A DNA stretch of 64,000 nucleotides from Cephalotus follicularis (lineage: Eukaryota; Streptophyta; Magnoliopsida; Oxalidales; Cephalotaceae). A model generated the notes under the pieces. The model was given only the letters and a program-made list of their open reading frames with translations. It was not told where the DNA came from and made no database searches. Made by a program: the position numbers and the translations under genes. This document shows positions 10,193 to 22,005 of this stretch, piece after piece; within the stretch, counting starts at the first letter, position 1, and each line of letters starts with the position of its first letter. The DNA lies in NCBI GenBank assembly GCA_001972305.1, contig BDDD01005829.1:1-64000 (forward strand), read 5' to 3'.

Positions 10193-11604
10193 TCTTTTTG
10201 ATATATTTCTTATCAAGATATTTTTGAAAGTGCTTCACATTGTTCATCTCATCATAACCTAGGCCATCTTTATTAAAAAAAGATCTTTGAAGACCTAATA
10301 GGTTGTCAGGTTTTTTGCTACTGTTTGAAAACTTTGAAAAGGTTTTCTTAAGAGCATCAACTTATAATTTAAGTGCTTCATTTTCTTTTTCAGGGGATAT
10401 AACCTTATCATCTAAGGACTTATTTGATAAACATTCTATCTCATGCGTTAGACTAACATTTTCTTTATTGGCAGCTTTTATTGTCTTTTTGAGAGATGCA
10501 TTTTCTAGACTGAATTGTTCAAGTAGTTCAAGAAGTTCGTTTACCTCATTTTCATCTTCGTCTTCATCGAGATCATCGATTTCCATCAATGCCAATTGTG
10601 CTACTTCTTGGTTCTCCTCTTCTTCGGAGCTGGATTCATCACTGTCCGACCATGTAGCTAGCATTGCTCTCTTCTTTTTTATTGTTGTTCAACCTCGGAC
10701 ATTCACTTTTGTAGTGTCCGGGTTTGTTGCATTCGAAGCATATGATCTCTTCTTTCTTTGTCTCAGATTTTGAAGGAATTGACTTCTTGAGGTTTTTGCT
10801 GCCAAACTTCTTCTTTGCTAAGAACTTTTTGAATCTCCTTGTTATTAAGGCCATATCATCATCACTATCTTCTTCGCTTGCATCCACTATAGAAGATTTG
10901 AACGCTATGACTTTCTTTTTCTTCTTGCCTTATTCTTCATCATCTTCATGATTTTTGATTGTCATGTCATGTGTCATGAGTGATCCAAGAAGCTTTTCAA
11001 GTGGCAATGTGTTAAGGTCCTTTGCTTCCGCTATGGCAGTGACTTTAGGCATCCAAGTTTTAGGTAGGCACCTGAGTATCTTTCTTACCATCTCATTGTT
11101 AGTGTAGCACTTATATAAAGATTGCAGTGAGTTAATAATATTGGTAAAGCGAACAAACATACTAGAAATAATTTCATTTTCTTTCATTGAGAAGATTTCA
11201 TATTCTCTAACTAGCATATTTATTTTAGCATCTTTTACCTGATTGGTTCCCTCATAGGTCACCTCAAGTCTATCCCATATCTCCTTTGCTGTAGCGTATG
11301 AGGAAACTCTATTGAATTCATTTGAATTCAAGGCACATATTATTACATGTTTAGCTTTAGCATTAAGTTGTACCTTCTTTCTATCCTCATCCGTGTATAG
11401 ACTTCTAGATTTAAGTGATTTGGCACCTTCTTTTGTTATGGTTTGAGGAAGTTCAGGGCCGTCAATGATGATGTCCCATAAGTTGAAGTCAAGCGCTTGG
11501 ATGAAAATGGTCATCTTTGCTTTCCAGTGACTGTAGTTGTTACCGTCAAAGAAAGGAGGCTTTGAGATGGACATGCTCTCTTTGTTTGTCATATTCAATT
11601 CCAT
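10193..11604 (-). pseudogene. gag: Family B copia Gag, internal 2
   Basis: Co-linear with the Gag of internal 1 at an offset of 4117. The N-terminal frame is 11604-10930, the zinc-knuckle frame 10887-10639 and the acidic coiled-coil frame 10664-10362. The same stop after 'HEDDEE' and the same one-base frame change between zinc knuckle and acidic tail are present, as expected if this unit was copied as DNA from internal 1 or the reverse. Confidence 0.9.
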
Positions 11605-11647
11605 CGCGGATCTTTGTAACCTCTAACAATTAAGAAATAGGTTAATC

Positions 11648-11659
11648 GCTCTGATACCA
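11648..11659 (-). promoter_or_regulatory. Primer binding site, family B internal 2
   Basis: TGGTATCAGAGC on the - strand, two bases from LTR 3, identical in placing to the site at 7531-7542. Confidence 0.93.
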
Positions 11660-11661
11660 AT

Positions 11662-13010
11662 TGAAATAATAAAAAGAGTTCTTGCAATATACAAAAGGGG
11701 GGGAAGGAGGGTGAATTGAATATTGACACAAATAATAACAAATAGAAAATTTTAAAGTAAAGAGAGTAGGGATAGAAAGATTCTCTGTTTTTAGGGTGGT
11801 TCGGCTAACTCTTGCCTACATCCACTTTTCCCAAGGGAGCTCCTTGAATTTCCAGTAGCTCGAATTGATTAAGGAAGCAATTCATTACACCTCACAGTTT
11901 TTTTGTGATTGACCTCAATCACTTGATCTTGGCCTCAAGACCTTTGGAGGATTCACTCTCCTCTTTTACAAGTTCGTAATTTGTTTACAATGTACCCTCT
12001 CAGTAGGTTTGGCTTACAATAAAGAACAAGAGAGAATCACAAAGAAATTCAGAAAGTAAAGCTATGAAGCTTCTTGGAGAAGCTTAAGAGCACTTTGGGA
12101 TTGTAGAATGTAGCTTGCTTGATTGCTTGATTACTTTGTTTCTTGAACTTTTCTGAAGTTTTGGACCCTCCTTTATATAGCCAAACAATCCATGTATCCG
12201 TTGCTTAAATCATGGAGATTTTGAATTGAAAAAATGATGATTTGCTGTAAACTCTGTTATGTAGCCGTTGGAGTAAAGACATCGATGTCTTTTGATAAGC
12301 GCCGATGTCTTCATCAGTTAACTAGACGTTGCTAGCATTAAGGGCGTAATTTTGTGTGATGACATCGATGTCTATAAATGGCGTCGATGTCTTTTCTGGA
12401 GTTGTGGCAAGGCTTTGAAGATATGAGCAACACATCAATCTCTTCAAAATGTGTCGATGTCTTTTCTGAAAAAATAGAAGTTATGAGAAACACATCGCTG
12501 ACTTTGGCAACGGATCGATGTCTTTTAGTTCGGAGTCGATGTCTTCGTAGGAAATACTCGATGTCTTTGTTCAGAAACAACCTGTAACTTTGAAGCATTA
12601 AACACATCGATGTCTTTGTGAAGGGATCGATGTCTTTGATGAAAACCGTCGATGTCTTCACTGAAAAAGATCGATGCCTTTGAATGAAAATAGCCTGTAA
12701 CTTCATGGGATAAAGACGTCGATGTCTTCCTGAATGGGATCGATGTCTTTGTTGAAAATTGACCTGTAACTTTTGAGGCTGAAGACGTCGATGTCTTTTG
12801 AGAATGAGATCGATGTCTTTCATGAATAACTACCTGTAACTGCTGGTGCTTTAAAGGCGTCGATGTCTTCCTTCAATGACGTCGATGTCTTTCATGTGAA
12901 ACTGTCTTTTTGCATTTTTTTAGTTTTTTTAAGTATCTTGCACATAAAGTAAACTTGTTAAAAGCAAATATGTTATCATTAAAACTAGGATTGAGACTAA
13001 AACGTCAACA
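11662..13010 (-). repeat. Family B copia LTR 3, complete (1349 bp)
   Basis: Same length as LTR 2 and apparently the same sequence, including the decayed words (ATCAATCTCTTC, ATCGCTGACTTT), so LTRs 2 and 3 descend from one recent copy. The word array is 12275-12892 and the TATA box is at 12171-12180. It acts as 5' LTR of internal 2 and 3' LTR of internal 3. Confidence 0.93.
12275..12892. repeat. Array of ~20 palindromic words in LTR 3
   Basis: Same words, spacings and decayed copies as 8158-8775. Confidence 0.88.
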
Positions 13011-13430
13011 ATCTCCCCTTTTTTGATGATGACAAAAATTTGCACATAAAGGGTTAAAAAATGATATATGTATTGAAAATAAGAGAAAACTGCAAATAAG
13101 AAAACTTATAACTATAAAGTTATCTACCCCTTTTTTGGATAGCATCAAAAAGACATGTAATAACATATAACATAAACATATAATGCTCCCCCCTAAGAAG
13201 TCAAGATTTAAACAACAACATATAACAAAATATCATCAATAACAGCAATAACATTCAAAGAGCCTAAAAAATATCATACACATCATAAACACTTGTTCAC
13301 ATATCAACCATTTGTTCATAGTTACACATCCAAAATATAAACTATTTTTAAAAAAAATACAATCAAAAATCAGAAACAGGAGGATCATCATGAGCATATT
13401 CATCTCCAGAGGTCTCCTCGCATTTGTCAA

Positions 13431-15213
13431 TAGTTTTTGTCAATTGCAACAGGTGCATACGTTTCATCATAATCTATACCTCCTTCTTGTGAATAACCTT
13501 GAGCTACTAGTCTAGCTTTATTTCTAACTATAACTCATTGATTATCCATTTTATTTCTATACACCCATTTAGTCCCTATTAGAGAATGATCCTTAGGTCT
13601 AGGTACTAAAAACCAAACATTGTTACATTCAAACTGGTTCAACTCTTCTTGCATAGCTACAATCCAGTTTTCATCCTTTTCAGCTTCAACAAAGTTCTTA
13701 GAATCAAAGTGAGAAAGAAAAGCAACATAATTACAAGTATTTGCATTAGACCTAGTCATAACACCATGTTGAATATTACAAATTATGGATTCATGTGGGT
13801 GATCTTTAACTACTTTATAGGTCTTTTCTATAAGATCTTGTTGGTGGCTATGCTCAGATTCTACATCTAAGTTCTCAGATGATTCATGAAAATCTATGCT
13901 ATCTTGTTTATTAGTACTTACATTATTTGATTAATCAAAGACTATATGCATAGATTCTTCTACTAACAGAGTGCGTTTATTAAAACATCTATAAACTCTA
14001 CTAGTAAGAGAGTATCCGAGAAAAATACCTTCATCCGCCTTTGAGTCGAACTTACCAAGTTGATCCTTTCCGTTGTTGTGTATGAAGCACTTGCATCCAA
14101 AGGTACGAAAGTGACTTATGTTAGGCTTTCTCTCTCTCCATAACTCGTATGGAGTCTTTTTGAGAATTGGACTAATTGATGTTCTATTTAAAATATAACA
14201 TGCAGTGTTTATGGCTTCGGCCCAAAAATATTTTGCTAGATTATTTTCACAAAGCATGGTTCGTGTCATTTCTTCTAAAGTCCTATTTCTCTTTTCAACA
14301 ACACCATTTTGTTGAGGAGTTCTAGGAGTTGAAAATTCATGTTTAAAACCATTTTCGATGCAAAAATTATTAAAAGATATATTTTCGAACTCTTTACCAT
14401 GATCACTTCTTATTTTCAAAATAGAAGATACTTTTTCTTTTTGAACTTGTTTACAAAAATTTGTAAAGAAGGTAAAGACTTCACTATTATGTGCTAAAAA
14501 GAAAACCCATGTGTACCTAGTGTAGTCATCAACAATAACATATGCATAAGACTTACCACCTAAGCTTCTTATGTTTATAGGTCCAAAAAGATCCATGTGA
14601 AGTAGTTCGAGTGGCTACTAGTTGAAACAATGTTAATAGATTTAAAACTTGTTCTAGTTTGTTTTCCTTGTTGACAAGCGTCACAAATCTTGTCTTTTTC
14701 GAAATTTAATTTTGGAAGACCTTTAACTAAGTCATGTTTTAAAATCTTTGAAATTGTTCTCATACTAACATGTCCAAGACTTCTATGCCACATCCAACTA
14801 TCTTCATTTAAACAAACTAGGCATTTAACGTTTCGGTTTTGAAGATCATCTATGTCTATTGCATAAACATTGCCTTCTCTTTGTCCTATAAACTTAGTGG
14901 TATTATTGATATTTTCAATGACTCTACATGATAGATTTTTGAAAATAACTCTACAATTCTTGTCACACAATTGACTTATGCTCAAGAAATTGTGTTTGAG
15001 TCCTTTAACATGCAATACATTAGTAATGGTAATATATTCGTTACCTATTGAACCTGTTCTGATAATTTGCCCTTTTGCGTTATCTCCAAAAGTTAAGTTT
15101 CCTCCATCTTTAGGTTCCCAAGTAACAAACAAACTTTTGTTTCCCGTCATGTGTTTGGAGCATCCGCTATCAAGATACCATCGGTTCCTTTTTGATGATG
15201 TCTTTAGGCACAT
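13431..15213 (-). pseudogene. pol: Family B copia pol, internal 3
   Basis: The fullest pol of the three. GAG-pre-integrase is at 15213-14620 (RWYLDSGCSKHMTG, MWHRSLGHVS, CDACQQGKQTRTSF). A one-base loss near 14612 moves the frame into the integrase core (14596-13931), with VDDYTRYTWVF, RSDHGKEFEN, TPQQNGVVEKRNRTL, then the C-terminal 'YELWRERKPNISHFRTFG' and 'EGIFLGYS'. A TAA follows 'HIVFD' (13931-13933). The RT start (13759-13535) then stops at a TGA after 'NKMDNQ'. The RT catalytic part and RNase H are missing, as in the sister copies. Confidence 0.9.
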
Positions 15214-15361
15214 CTACAAAACAAATGAATTTAAGTTGAAGATTTTAGTACCCAAGTTACTTTGGGTCCAGGGGGTTAGTGATAAAAGTTCCTTTTGGAA
15301 CCCATATAGTTCTTATTTTAAACATTTGATTTCTATAAAACATGTTTTGCTTAAATTTATT

Positions 15362-16520
15362 TCATTTATACATATCAGTTTTCTTGTGATAACAATTGTG
15401 TGTAGTGTGACAATTTCTATGGCAATAGTTAAATGTTATGCTAGATGAGGTCTTTTTGATATATTTCTTATCAAGATATTTTTTAAAGTGCTTTACATTG
15501 TTCATCTCATCATAACCTAGGCCAGCTTTATTAATAAAACATCTTTGAAGACCTAATAGGTTGTCAGGTTTTTCGCCACTGTTTGAAAACTTTGAAAAGG
15601 TTTTCTTAAGAGCATCAACTTCTAATTTAAGTGCTTCATTTTCTTTTTCAAGAGATATAACCTTATCATCTAAGGACTTATTTGATAAACATTCTATCTC
15701 ATGCTTTAGACTAACATTTTCTTTATTGACAGCTTTTATTGTCTTTTTGAGTGATGCATTTTCTAGACTGAATTGTTCAAGTAGTTCAAGAAGTTCGTTT
15801 ACCTCATTTTCATCTTCGTCTTCATTGAGATCATCGATTGCCATCAATGCCAATTGTGCTACTTCTTTGTTCTCCTCTTCTTCAGAGCTGGATTCATCAC
15901 TGTCCGACCATGTAGCTAGCATTGCTCTCTTCTTTTTGATTGTTGTTCAACCTCGGACATTCACTTTTGTAGTGACCGGGATCGTTGCACTCGAAGCATA
16001 TGATCTCTTCTTTCTTTGTCTCAGATTTTGAAGGAATTGACTTCTTGAGGTTTTTGCTGCCAAGCTTCTTCTTTGCTAAGAACTTTTTGAATCTCCTTGT
16101 TATTAAGGCCATCTCAAAATCACTATCTTCTTCGCTTGAATCCACTATAGAAGATTTGAACGCTATGACTTTCTTTCTCTTCTTGTCTTATTCTTCATCA
16201 TCTTCATGATTTTTGATTGTCATGTCATGTGTCATGAGTGATCCAAGAAGCTCTTCAAGTGGCAATGTGTTAAGGTCCTTTGCTTCCTCTATGGCAGTGA
16301 CTTTAGGCATACAACTTTTAGGTAGACACCTGAGTATCTTTCTTACCATCTCACTGTTAGTGTAGCACTTATTTAAAGATTGCAGTGAGTTAATAATATT
16401 GGTAAAGCGAACAAACATACTAGCAATAATTTCATTTTCTTTCATTGAGAACATTTCATATTCTCTAACTAGCATATTTATTTTAGCATCTTTTACCTGA
16501 TTGGTTCCCTCATAGGTCAC
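15362..16520 (-). pseudogene. gag: Family B copia Gag, internal 3, N-terminus missing
   Basis: Starts within the capsid-like region (TYEGTNQVKDAKINMLVREYE), because the upstream half was deleted at 16527. Stop after 'HEDDEE' at 16188-16190, then zinc knuckle CFECNDPGHYKSEC in the frame 16145-15897, then the one-base frame change into the acidic coiled-coil segment. Here that segment stays open much longer (15922-15362), because the stop seen at 6245 and 10362 is a Glu codon. It ends in a second Cys/His-rich tail (YCHRNCHTTHNCYHKK). Confidence 0.88.
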
Positions 16521-16527
16521 CTCAAGT

Positions 16528-17543
16528 CCTCTCAGTAGGTTTGGCTTACAATAAAGAACAAGAGAGAATCACAAAGAAATTCAGAAAGTAAAGCTATGAA
16601 GCTTTTTGGAGAAGCTTAAGAGCACTTTGGGATTGTAGAATGTAGCTTGCTTGATTGCTTGATTACTTTGTTTCTTGATCTTTTCTGAAGCTTTGGGCCC
16701 TCATTTATATAGCCAAACAATCCATGTATCCGTTTCTTAAATCATGGAGATTTTGAATTGAAAAACTGATGATTTGCTGTAAACTCTGTTATGTAGTCGT
16801 TGGAGTAAAGACGTCGATGTCTTTTGATAAGCGCTGATGTCTTCATCAGTTAACTAGCCGTTGCTAGCATTCATGGCGTAATTTTGTGTGAAGACGTCGA
16901 TGTCTATAAATGGCGTCGATGTTTTTTCTGGAGTTGTGGCAAGGCTTTGAAGATATGAGCAACACATCGATGTCTTGAAACTGTGTCGATGTCTTTTCTG
17001 GAAAAATAGAAGTTATGAGAAACACATCGATGTCTTTGGCAACGGATCGATGTCTTTTAGTTTTGAGTCAATGTCTTCGTAGGAAATACTCGATGTCTTT
17101 GTTCAGAAACAACCTGTAACTTTGAAGCATTAAACACATCGATGTCTTTGTGAAGGTATCGATATCTTTGATGAAAACCGTCGATGTCTTCACTGAAAAA
17201 GATCGATGCCTTTGAATGAAAATAGCCAGTAACTTCCTGGGATAAAGACGTCGATGTCTTCTCTGAAAGGGATCGATGTCTTTGTTGAAAATCGACCTGT
17301 AACTTTTGAGGCCGAAGACGTCGATGTCTTTTGAGAATGAGATCGATGTCTTTCATGAATAACTACCTGTAACTGCTGGTGCTTTAAAGGCTTCGATGTC
17401 TTCCTTCAATGACGTCGATGTCTTTCATGTGAAACTGTCTTTTTGCATTTTGTGAGTATTTTTAAGTATCTTACACATAAAGTAAACTTGTTAAAAGTAA
17501 ATATGTTATCATCAAAACTAGGATTGATACTAAAACGTCAACA
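16528..17543 (-). repeat. Family B copia LTR 4, truncated
   Basis: Matches LTR 2 from about 7877 to 8893 and ends with the intact terminus ..ACGTCAACA at 17543, next to gypsy integrase. It is more diverged from LTRs 2 and 3 than those are from each other. The word array (16808-17426) keeps consensus words at places that are decayed in LTRs 2 and 3, and has its own decayed words. TATA is at 16703-16712 (ATTTATATAG on +). Confidence 0.9.
16808..17426. repeat. Palindromic word array in LTR 4
   Basis: About twenty TCGATGTCTT-type words as in LTR 2. Differences include GTATCGATATCTTT near 17157 and GAGTCAATGTCTTC near 17066, both consistent with single substitutions from the consensus. Confidence 0.85.
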
Positions 17544-18680
17544 GGTCAGGTACGTATTTCCGTAACAACGAAACATGAAATACATTATGAACATTCGACA
17601 AACAGGGCGATAGTGCAATCTGATATGCCATTTCCCCCACACTCTCCAATATCTCATAAGGTCCAATGTACCTTGGAGCCACTTCCCCTTGAGTCCAAAA
17701 TGGTGTATCCCTTTCGAAGGCGAGATCTTCAGGAAAACATGATCCCCCTTCTCGAATTCTAGCTTTCTCCTCTTTATATCGGCGTAACTCTTTTGCCGGC
17801 TCTGTGCAGTTAGTAGTCTCTTCTTGATCACTTCCACTTTATCAGTAGTCTCTTGAACCAAGTCTAGTCCCAGCAATTGTCTCTCACCCACCTCGTCCTA
17901 GCAAATAGGCGATCTACACTTTTTCCCATACAAGGCTTCATAGGGAGCCATTCCAATACTGGTGTGATAGCTGTTCTTGTAAGAGAACTCAATCAATGAA
18001 AGATGATCCTAGCAACTCCCAGCAAAATCAATCATACAAGCCCACAACATATCTTCAAGAGACTGAATGGTACGCTCAGATTGTCCATTGGTCTGTGGGT
18101 GGAACGCAGTACTAAAGTTCAATGTTGTTCCCATCACCCCTTGGAACTTCTTCCAGAACCTTGAAGTGAATCTAGCAACACGGTCATAAACAATACTGAC
18201 CGGCACACCATACAATCTCACTATCTCCAGGATGTACAATCGAGCCACCTTCTCGATAGAATACGTCATGTCCATTGGAAGAAAGTGAGCAGACTTAGTG
18301 AGTCTGTCCACTACAACCCACACTGCTTCATGCTGATTCCGTGACCTCGGCAATCCTGACACGAAGTCCATGGTCACATGCTCCCATTTCCACTCAACCA
18401 CTGGTAACGACTGTAGCAGTCCCGCATGTTTCTGATGTTTAGCCTTCACTCTCTGACAGGTCAAACATCTGGCTACATACTCAGAAATCTCTTTTTTCAT
18501 ACCACTCCACTAGTAGTTCCTTTTCAGGTCATGCCACATCTTGGAACTTCTAAGGTGAACACTGTATTTTGACTTGTGGGCTTGCTGCAGTAGCTCATCC
18601 CTGATGCTCTCATCATCCGGAACGCATACCCTTTCTCGGAACCTCAGTATACCATCAGTATGGATGGAGAATTCAGAATC
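17544..18680 (-). pseudogene. pol: Family A gypsy integrase
   Basis: Continuation of the A element pol. The frame 18500-18009 shows the end of the zinc-binding domain (CLTCQRVKAKHQKHAG), the first catalytic Asp (HVTMDFVSGLP), the second in 'YDRVARFTSRFW' (usually SDRDPRFTS) and the Glu in 'NGQSERTIQSLEDML'. The frame 17891-17538 carries the C-terminal part (RRKLEFEKGDHVFLKISPSKG), then loses phase after 'GLKGK'; in the shifted frame the sequence still reads as the GPY/F module. The protein is cut at 17543 by the copia chain and its chromodomain is at 2535-2773. Confidence 0.85.
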
Positions 18681-18689
18681 AGTGTCTAG

Positions 18690-19530
18690 GTTCTCACGAA
18701 TACTCCATAACTCAGTGTCACTGTATTGAGCTGTCAGAATATGCTCCAGGAGTTCCGGTTATGCTCTAAGATTTGCCACAATAACTCCTCGGGAAACCAT
18801 GAATGGATTCCATCTCTGAAATTCCTCCAATAGCTTCCACTGTGAAAGCATTGCTCCAGCAATCATTGCCTTGTGACTCAGTGCATCCGCCACTACATTC
18901 GCCTTTCCTGGGTGGTATTGAATGTTGTAGTTATAATCATTAAAGAAATCCACCCATCGGCTCTGTCTCATGTTGAGTTCCTTCTGGGAAAATAAATATT
19001 TTCAACTTTTATGGTCAGTGAAGATCTCAATTTGAGAACCATAGAGGTATGTATCCATTTCTGCAAAGCGAATACTATGGCTGCCAACTCAAGATCATGT
19101 ACGGGATAATTTTCGTCGTACGGCTTTAACTTTTACGATGCGTATGCAATCACCCTACCATGTTGCATAAGAACGCATCCCAATCCCTTCCCAGAAGCAT
19201 CAGTATAGACAGTAAAACCCTAATTACCCTCCGGTAATGCCAAAACTGGAGTCGAAATCAACAGACTCTTCAACTCTTGGAAACTTGCCCCACAAGATTC
19301 ATCCCACACAAAACTTGACTTCTTTTGAGTCAACTGTGTAAATGGTGTAGCAAGCTTCGAAAACCCTTTGATGAACCTTCGGTAGTAGCCAGCCAATCCC
19401 AAGAAGCTACGCACCTCAGTAACGCTCCTCGGTTGGAGCCAATCAACAATACTCTCTATCTTCAAAGGATCCACCGATAATCCTTCACTCGACACAATGT
19501 GGCCTAGGAAAGTCACAAGATCCAGCCAAA
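18690..19530 (-). pseudogene. pol: Family A gypsy RNase H and connection
   Basis: Frame 19516-19220 carries the RT connection ([36 protein letters not shown]) up to 'ALPEGN', where a TAA interrupts before the RNase H start. Frame 18971-18759 carries the RNase H end ([32 protein letters not shown]). The intervening bases hold the RNase H core in broken frames. In the intact order RNase H removes the RNA strand after reverse transcription. Confidence 0.82.
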
Positions 19531-20262
19531 ACTCGCACTTGCTAAATTTGGCGAATGACTATTCCTTCCGCAATGTCTGCAACACAATCTTCAAATGCCG
19601 CATGTGCTCCTCAATACTCCCTGAATAAATCAGGATGTCGTCTAAGAATATAACAACAAACTGGTCAAGATAGAGCTGGAACACTCTGTTCAACAAACAC
19701 ATAAAGGCTGCAGAGGCATTTGCCAAACCAAATGGCAGTATCAGAAATTCGTATTGCCCATATCTGGTCTGAAATGCGGTCTTCTCCAAATCACCTTCCC
19801 AGAACCTTAACTGATGATAACCTGTTCTCAAGTCAAGTTTGGAGAATACAGTTGAGCCTTGCAATTGGTCGAACAACTCCTCAATATATGAAAGAGGATA
19901 CTTGTTCTTTACAGTTACCTGATTCAGCAGCCTGTAATCGATGCATAACCGCATCGATCCATCCTTCTTCTCACAAACAGGACAGGTGATCCCCACGGTG
20001 ACACACTCGGTCTGATGAAGCCCTTATCAAGATAATCCTGTAATTGAGTCTTCAACTCCTTCAATTCAGAAGGAGCCATTCGGTACGGAGCTTTGGATAT
20101 AGGATCAGTCCCATGCACTAGTTCAATACTGAACTCCACATCTCTCTCCGATGGCAAAGAAGTAAGATCATTCAGAAACACGTTAGGAAAACCACATACA
20201 ATAGGAACTTGCTCAATACTAAGCGTACCTTTCGTATGAGCAATCACATACGCCAAATAGCC
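19531..20262 (-). pseudogene. pol: Family A gypsy reverse transcriptase
   Basis: Frame 20256-19924 carries the RT entry region ([38 protein letters not shown]). A one-base frameshift near 19985 leads into frame 19996-19559 with [32 protein letters not shown], the catalytic box FLDDILIYS and '[11 protein letters not shown]'. The RT active site is intact here, unlike that of the + strand A copy at 45719-45727. Confidence 0.87.
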
Positions 20263-20740
20263 TTCTCATCCTTGCTTGAGATACTTCTGTGCTCGAGTAT
20301 ACGAAATGATCGGAGTAGAAACATTCTTCTCTACGATAAACTTGCACTCAGTCCCATCCCGAAGATAAAAGGTCATTATCTTGTTATAGCAATCAACATA
20401 AGCATGATGAGCATACAGCCAGTCTATCCCCAATATCACATCAAAATCCCGGATAGGCAACACTATTACGTCAGCAGATAACTGAATCCCAGCTACAATG
20501 ATCTCACAATTATTCATTATAGTATCAGACAGAAGACAAGTACCAGCTGGAATACTCACCTCTAATACATAAGGTAAACTAGAAGACACACCATGGAAGT
20601 TGCAAGCAAAATCAGATGCAATGAATGAATGTATCGCACCAGGATCAATCTATACATGAGCTAGTATGCCAGATATAAAAATGGTACCTCCCACAACAGT
20701 AGTAGATTCTGGCACATCATCCTTAGATAAGGTATAGACC
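20263..20740 (-). pseudogene. pol: Family A gypsy aspartic protease
   Basis: A TAG codon (20651-20653) precedes a protease active site reading 'IDPGAIHSFIAS' in the - strand; the usual form is DxGAxHSF. The fold then continues as the frame 20589-20266 (LPYVLEVSIPAGTCLLSD ... LPIRDFDVILGIDWLYAHHA), the gypsy retropepsin core with the second conserved ILGIDW box. Confidence 0.83.
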
Positions 20741-21914
20741 CTACCTTTCAAAATCCCTTTTCTGTTATCCCTTCACGGTTGAACAGCCGCAACACTACCA
20801 CTAGCACCAACACTTCCCTGTTGGCCAGGTGCTTGATGCCTCATCATTGGACAACCATTTAGCATATGTTTTTGTGAGCCACACCTCAAGCATTTCCCCA
20901 TCTTTTTCCAGCACTTAGTCTCATCATGGTTCTGGCGACCACAAAAAGTACATCCACCCGAATTCGATTGACCGCTTCGGTTAGGAGTCCTTGATCGTGA
21001 ATTACTGTGTCGAGAACCTCCTTGACTTTGGTTACCCGACTTTGACCATTTAGCAGGATTATTACTTCCCTGCCCTTGTGATTGTGTAGGCCTCGATTGA
21101 TTAGCACGAGGTCATTCCACTCTCCTTTCATTAGCGTTGGCCTCCAGAATTCTCGCCCTTTCAGCAATATCTGCAAGAGAAGTTAGCTGCAACATTAACA
21201 ATTTAGATCTGATGTCAAGTCGAAGGACTTTCAGAAACCTTCTGATCTTCCTCGATTAACCCTCCATAAGATAAGGTGTATGCCTTACCAACTCCACAAA
21301 TCTAGTCTGGAACCGAGCTACCGTCATATCCCCTCGACGTAACTCCATTAGCTCGGTCTCCCTCCGGTCACGTTCCATCTATGGAACATAAGCTGTAGCG
21401 AACTCAGACTGAAATCTGTCCCAAGTCTTGTCAAGTCCACGAGATTCCCACTTTGCTTCAGTCATCTCCCACCAATAAGTAGCCTCGCCCCATAAGCGAT
21501 ATATAGCAAAGTTGAGTTTTTGTTCATCAGTCACTCCAAGGCAGCAAATATTTTCTCTAGGTCTCTAATCCACTGCTCAGACACAGTAGCACTCAACTCA
21601 CCATGGAATATCGGAGGATTCTGTCTCATGAATCGCTCCAAATCACTGCCAAATCCACCAGTATGACAAGCTTCAGGAGCCTGCTGATAGGCTAGGTTAG
21701 CCTCGTACATCTTCCGAATCTGCTCCATGTTCGCCGCATTGGCTTGAATCTGCTGCTGGAAAAGGTCAGTCATGCAGTCAAAGTTACTCCTCTCATATTG
21801 CACTGGAGGAATATTTACCCCTTCATTCACTGGAGGATCATTTCCATGCACTGGCGGAGCATTGGTTCCTTCGTCGGCTCTACGCCTTCCCCGTCTACCT
21901 CTTCGTAGATCCAT
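20741..21914 (-). pseudogene. gag: Family A gypsy Gag
   Basis: The start is placed at 21914 (MDLRRGRRGRRRADEG), the same start as in the + strand copy at 43447. The basic N-terminus is followed by a Gln/Asn/Met segment (MTDLFQQQIQANAANMEQI) and the beginning of the retrotransposon capsid domain (ERFMRQNPPIFHGE). The frame breaks at 21531, and the capsid middle (21200-21530) is readable only with stops and shifts. The C-terminal zinc region is at about 20850-20960, with two Cys-rich knuckles like those of the other A copies. Confidence 0.85.
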
Positions 21915-22005
21915 TTTGTTTCCTGTATGGAATGACATAATCATTATGAAACAATTCACTTAATTACTGAGAAACATATCCCAGCGATAGCTTATTTAAA
22001 AATAA

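Larger units (their letters stand above)
8894..11661 (-). mobile_element. Family B internal 2, with extra 1142-bp deletion
   Basis: Starts with a polypurine tract at 8894. Relative to internal 1 it lacks the equivalent of 4399-5540: the sequence passes directly from 'catgttgaat' to 'caatgactct' at 9657/9658. The deleted piece carried the integrase core and the end of GAG-pre-integrase. The join has a short match (AAT) on both sides, as in illegitimate recombination. From 9658 to 11661 the sequence follows 5541-7544 almost base for base; I noted single changes near 10164, 10266 and 10396. Confidence 0.9.
13011..16527 (-). mobile_element. Family B internal 3, PBS end deleted
   Basis: Begins with a polypurine tract. 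The left part resembles internal 1 more than internal 2 (for example 'caattgcaacaggtg' near 13441, against 'caatagcaccaggtg' in internal 2). It is a more diverged copy across pol and gag. At 16527/16528 it passes from mid-gag ('cacctcaagtc') straight into the middle of an LTR ('ctctcagtagg'). The Gag N-terminus, PBS and the first ~330 bp of LTR 4 are lost. Confidence 0.9.
2774..17543 (-). mobile_element. Tandem chain of family B copia: LTR-int-LTR-int-LTR-int-LTR
   Basis: Four LTRs (2774-3634 partial, 7545-8893, 11662-13010, 16528-17543 partial) alternate with three internal regions (3635-7544, 8894-11661, 13011-16527), all read on the - strand. Neighbouring units share a single LTR between them, the arrangement expected from unequal recombination between LTRs rather than from independent insertions. 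Bases 5541-8893 and 9658-13010 are near-identical at an offset of 4117. All units lack the catalytic half of reverse transcriptase and RNase H, so the family was already non-autonomous. The chain sits between the integrase and chromodomain of the family A element. The right edge (17543) is a clean LTR terminus; the left edge is truncated. Confidence 0.9.
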
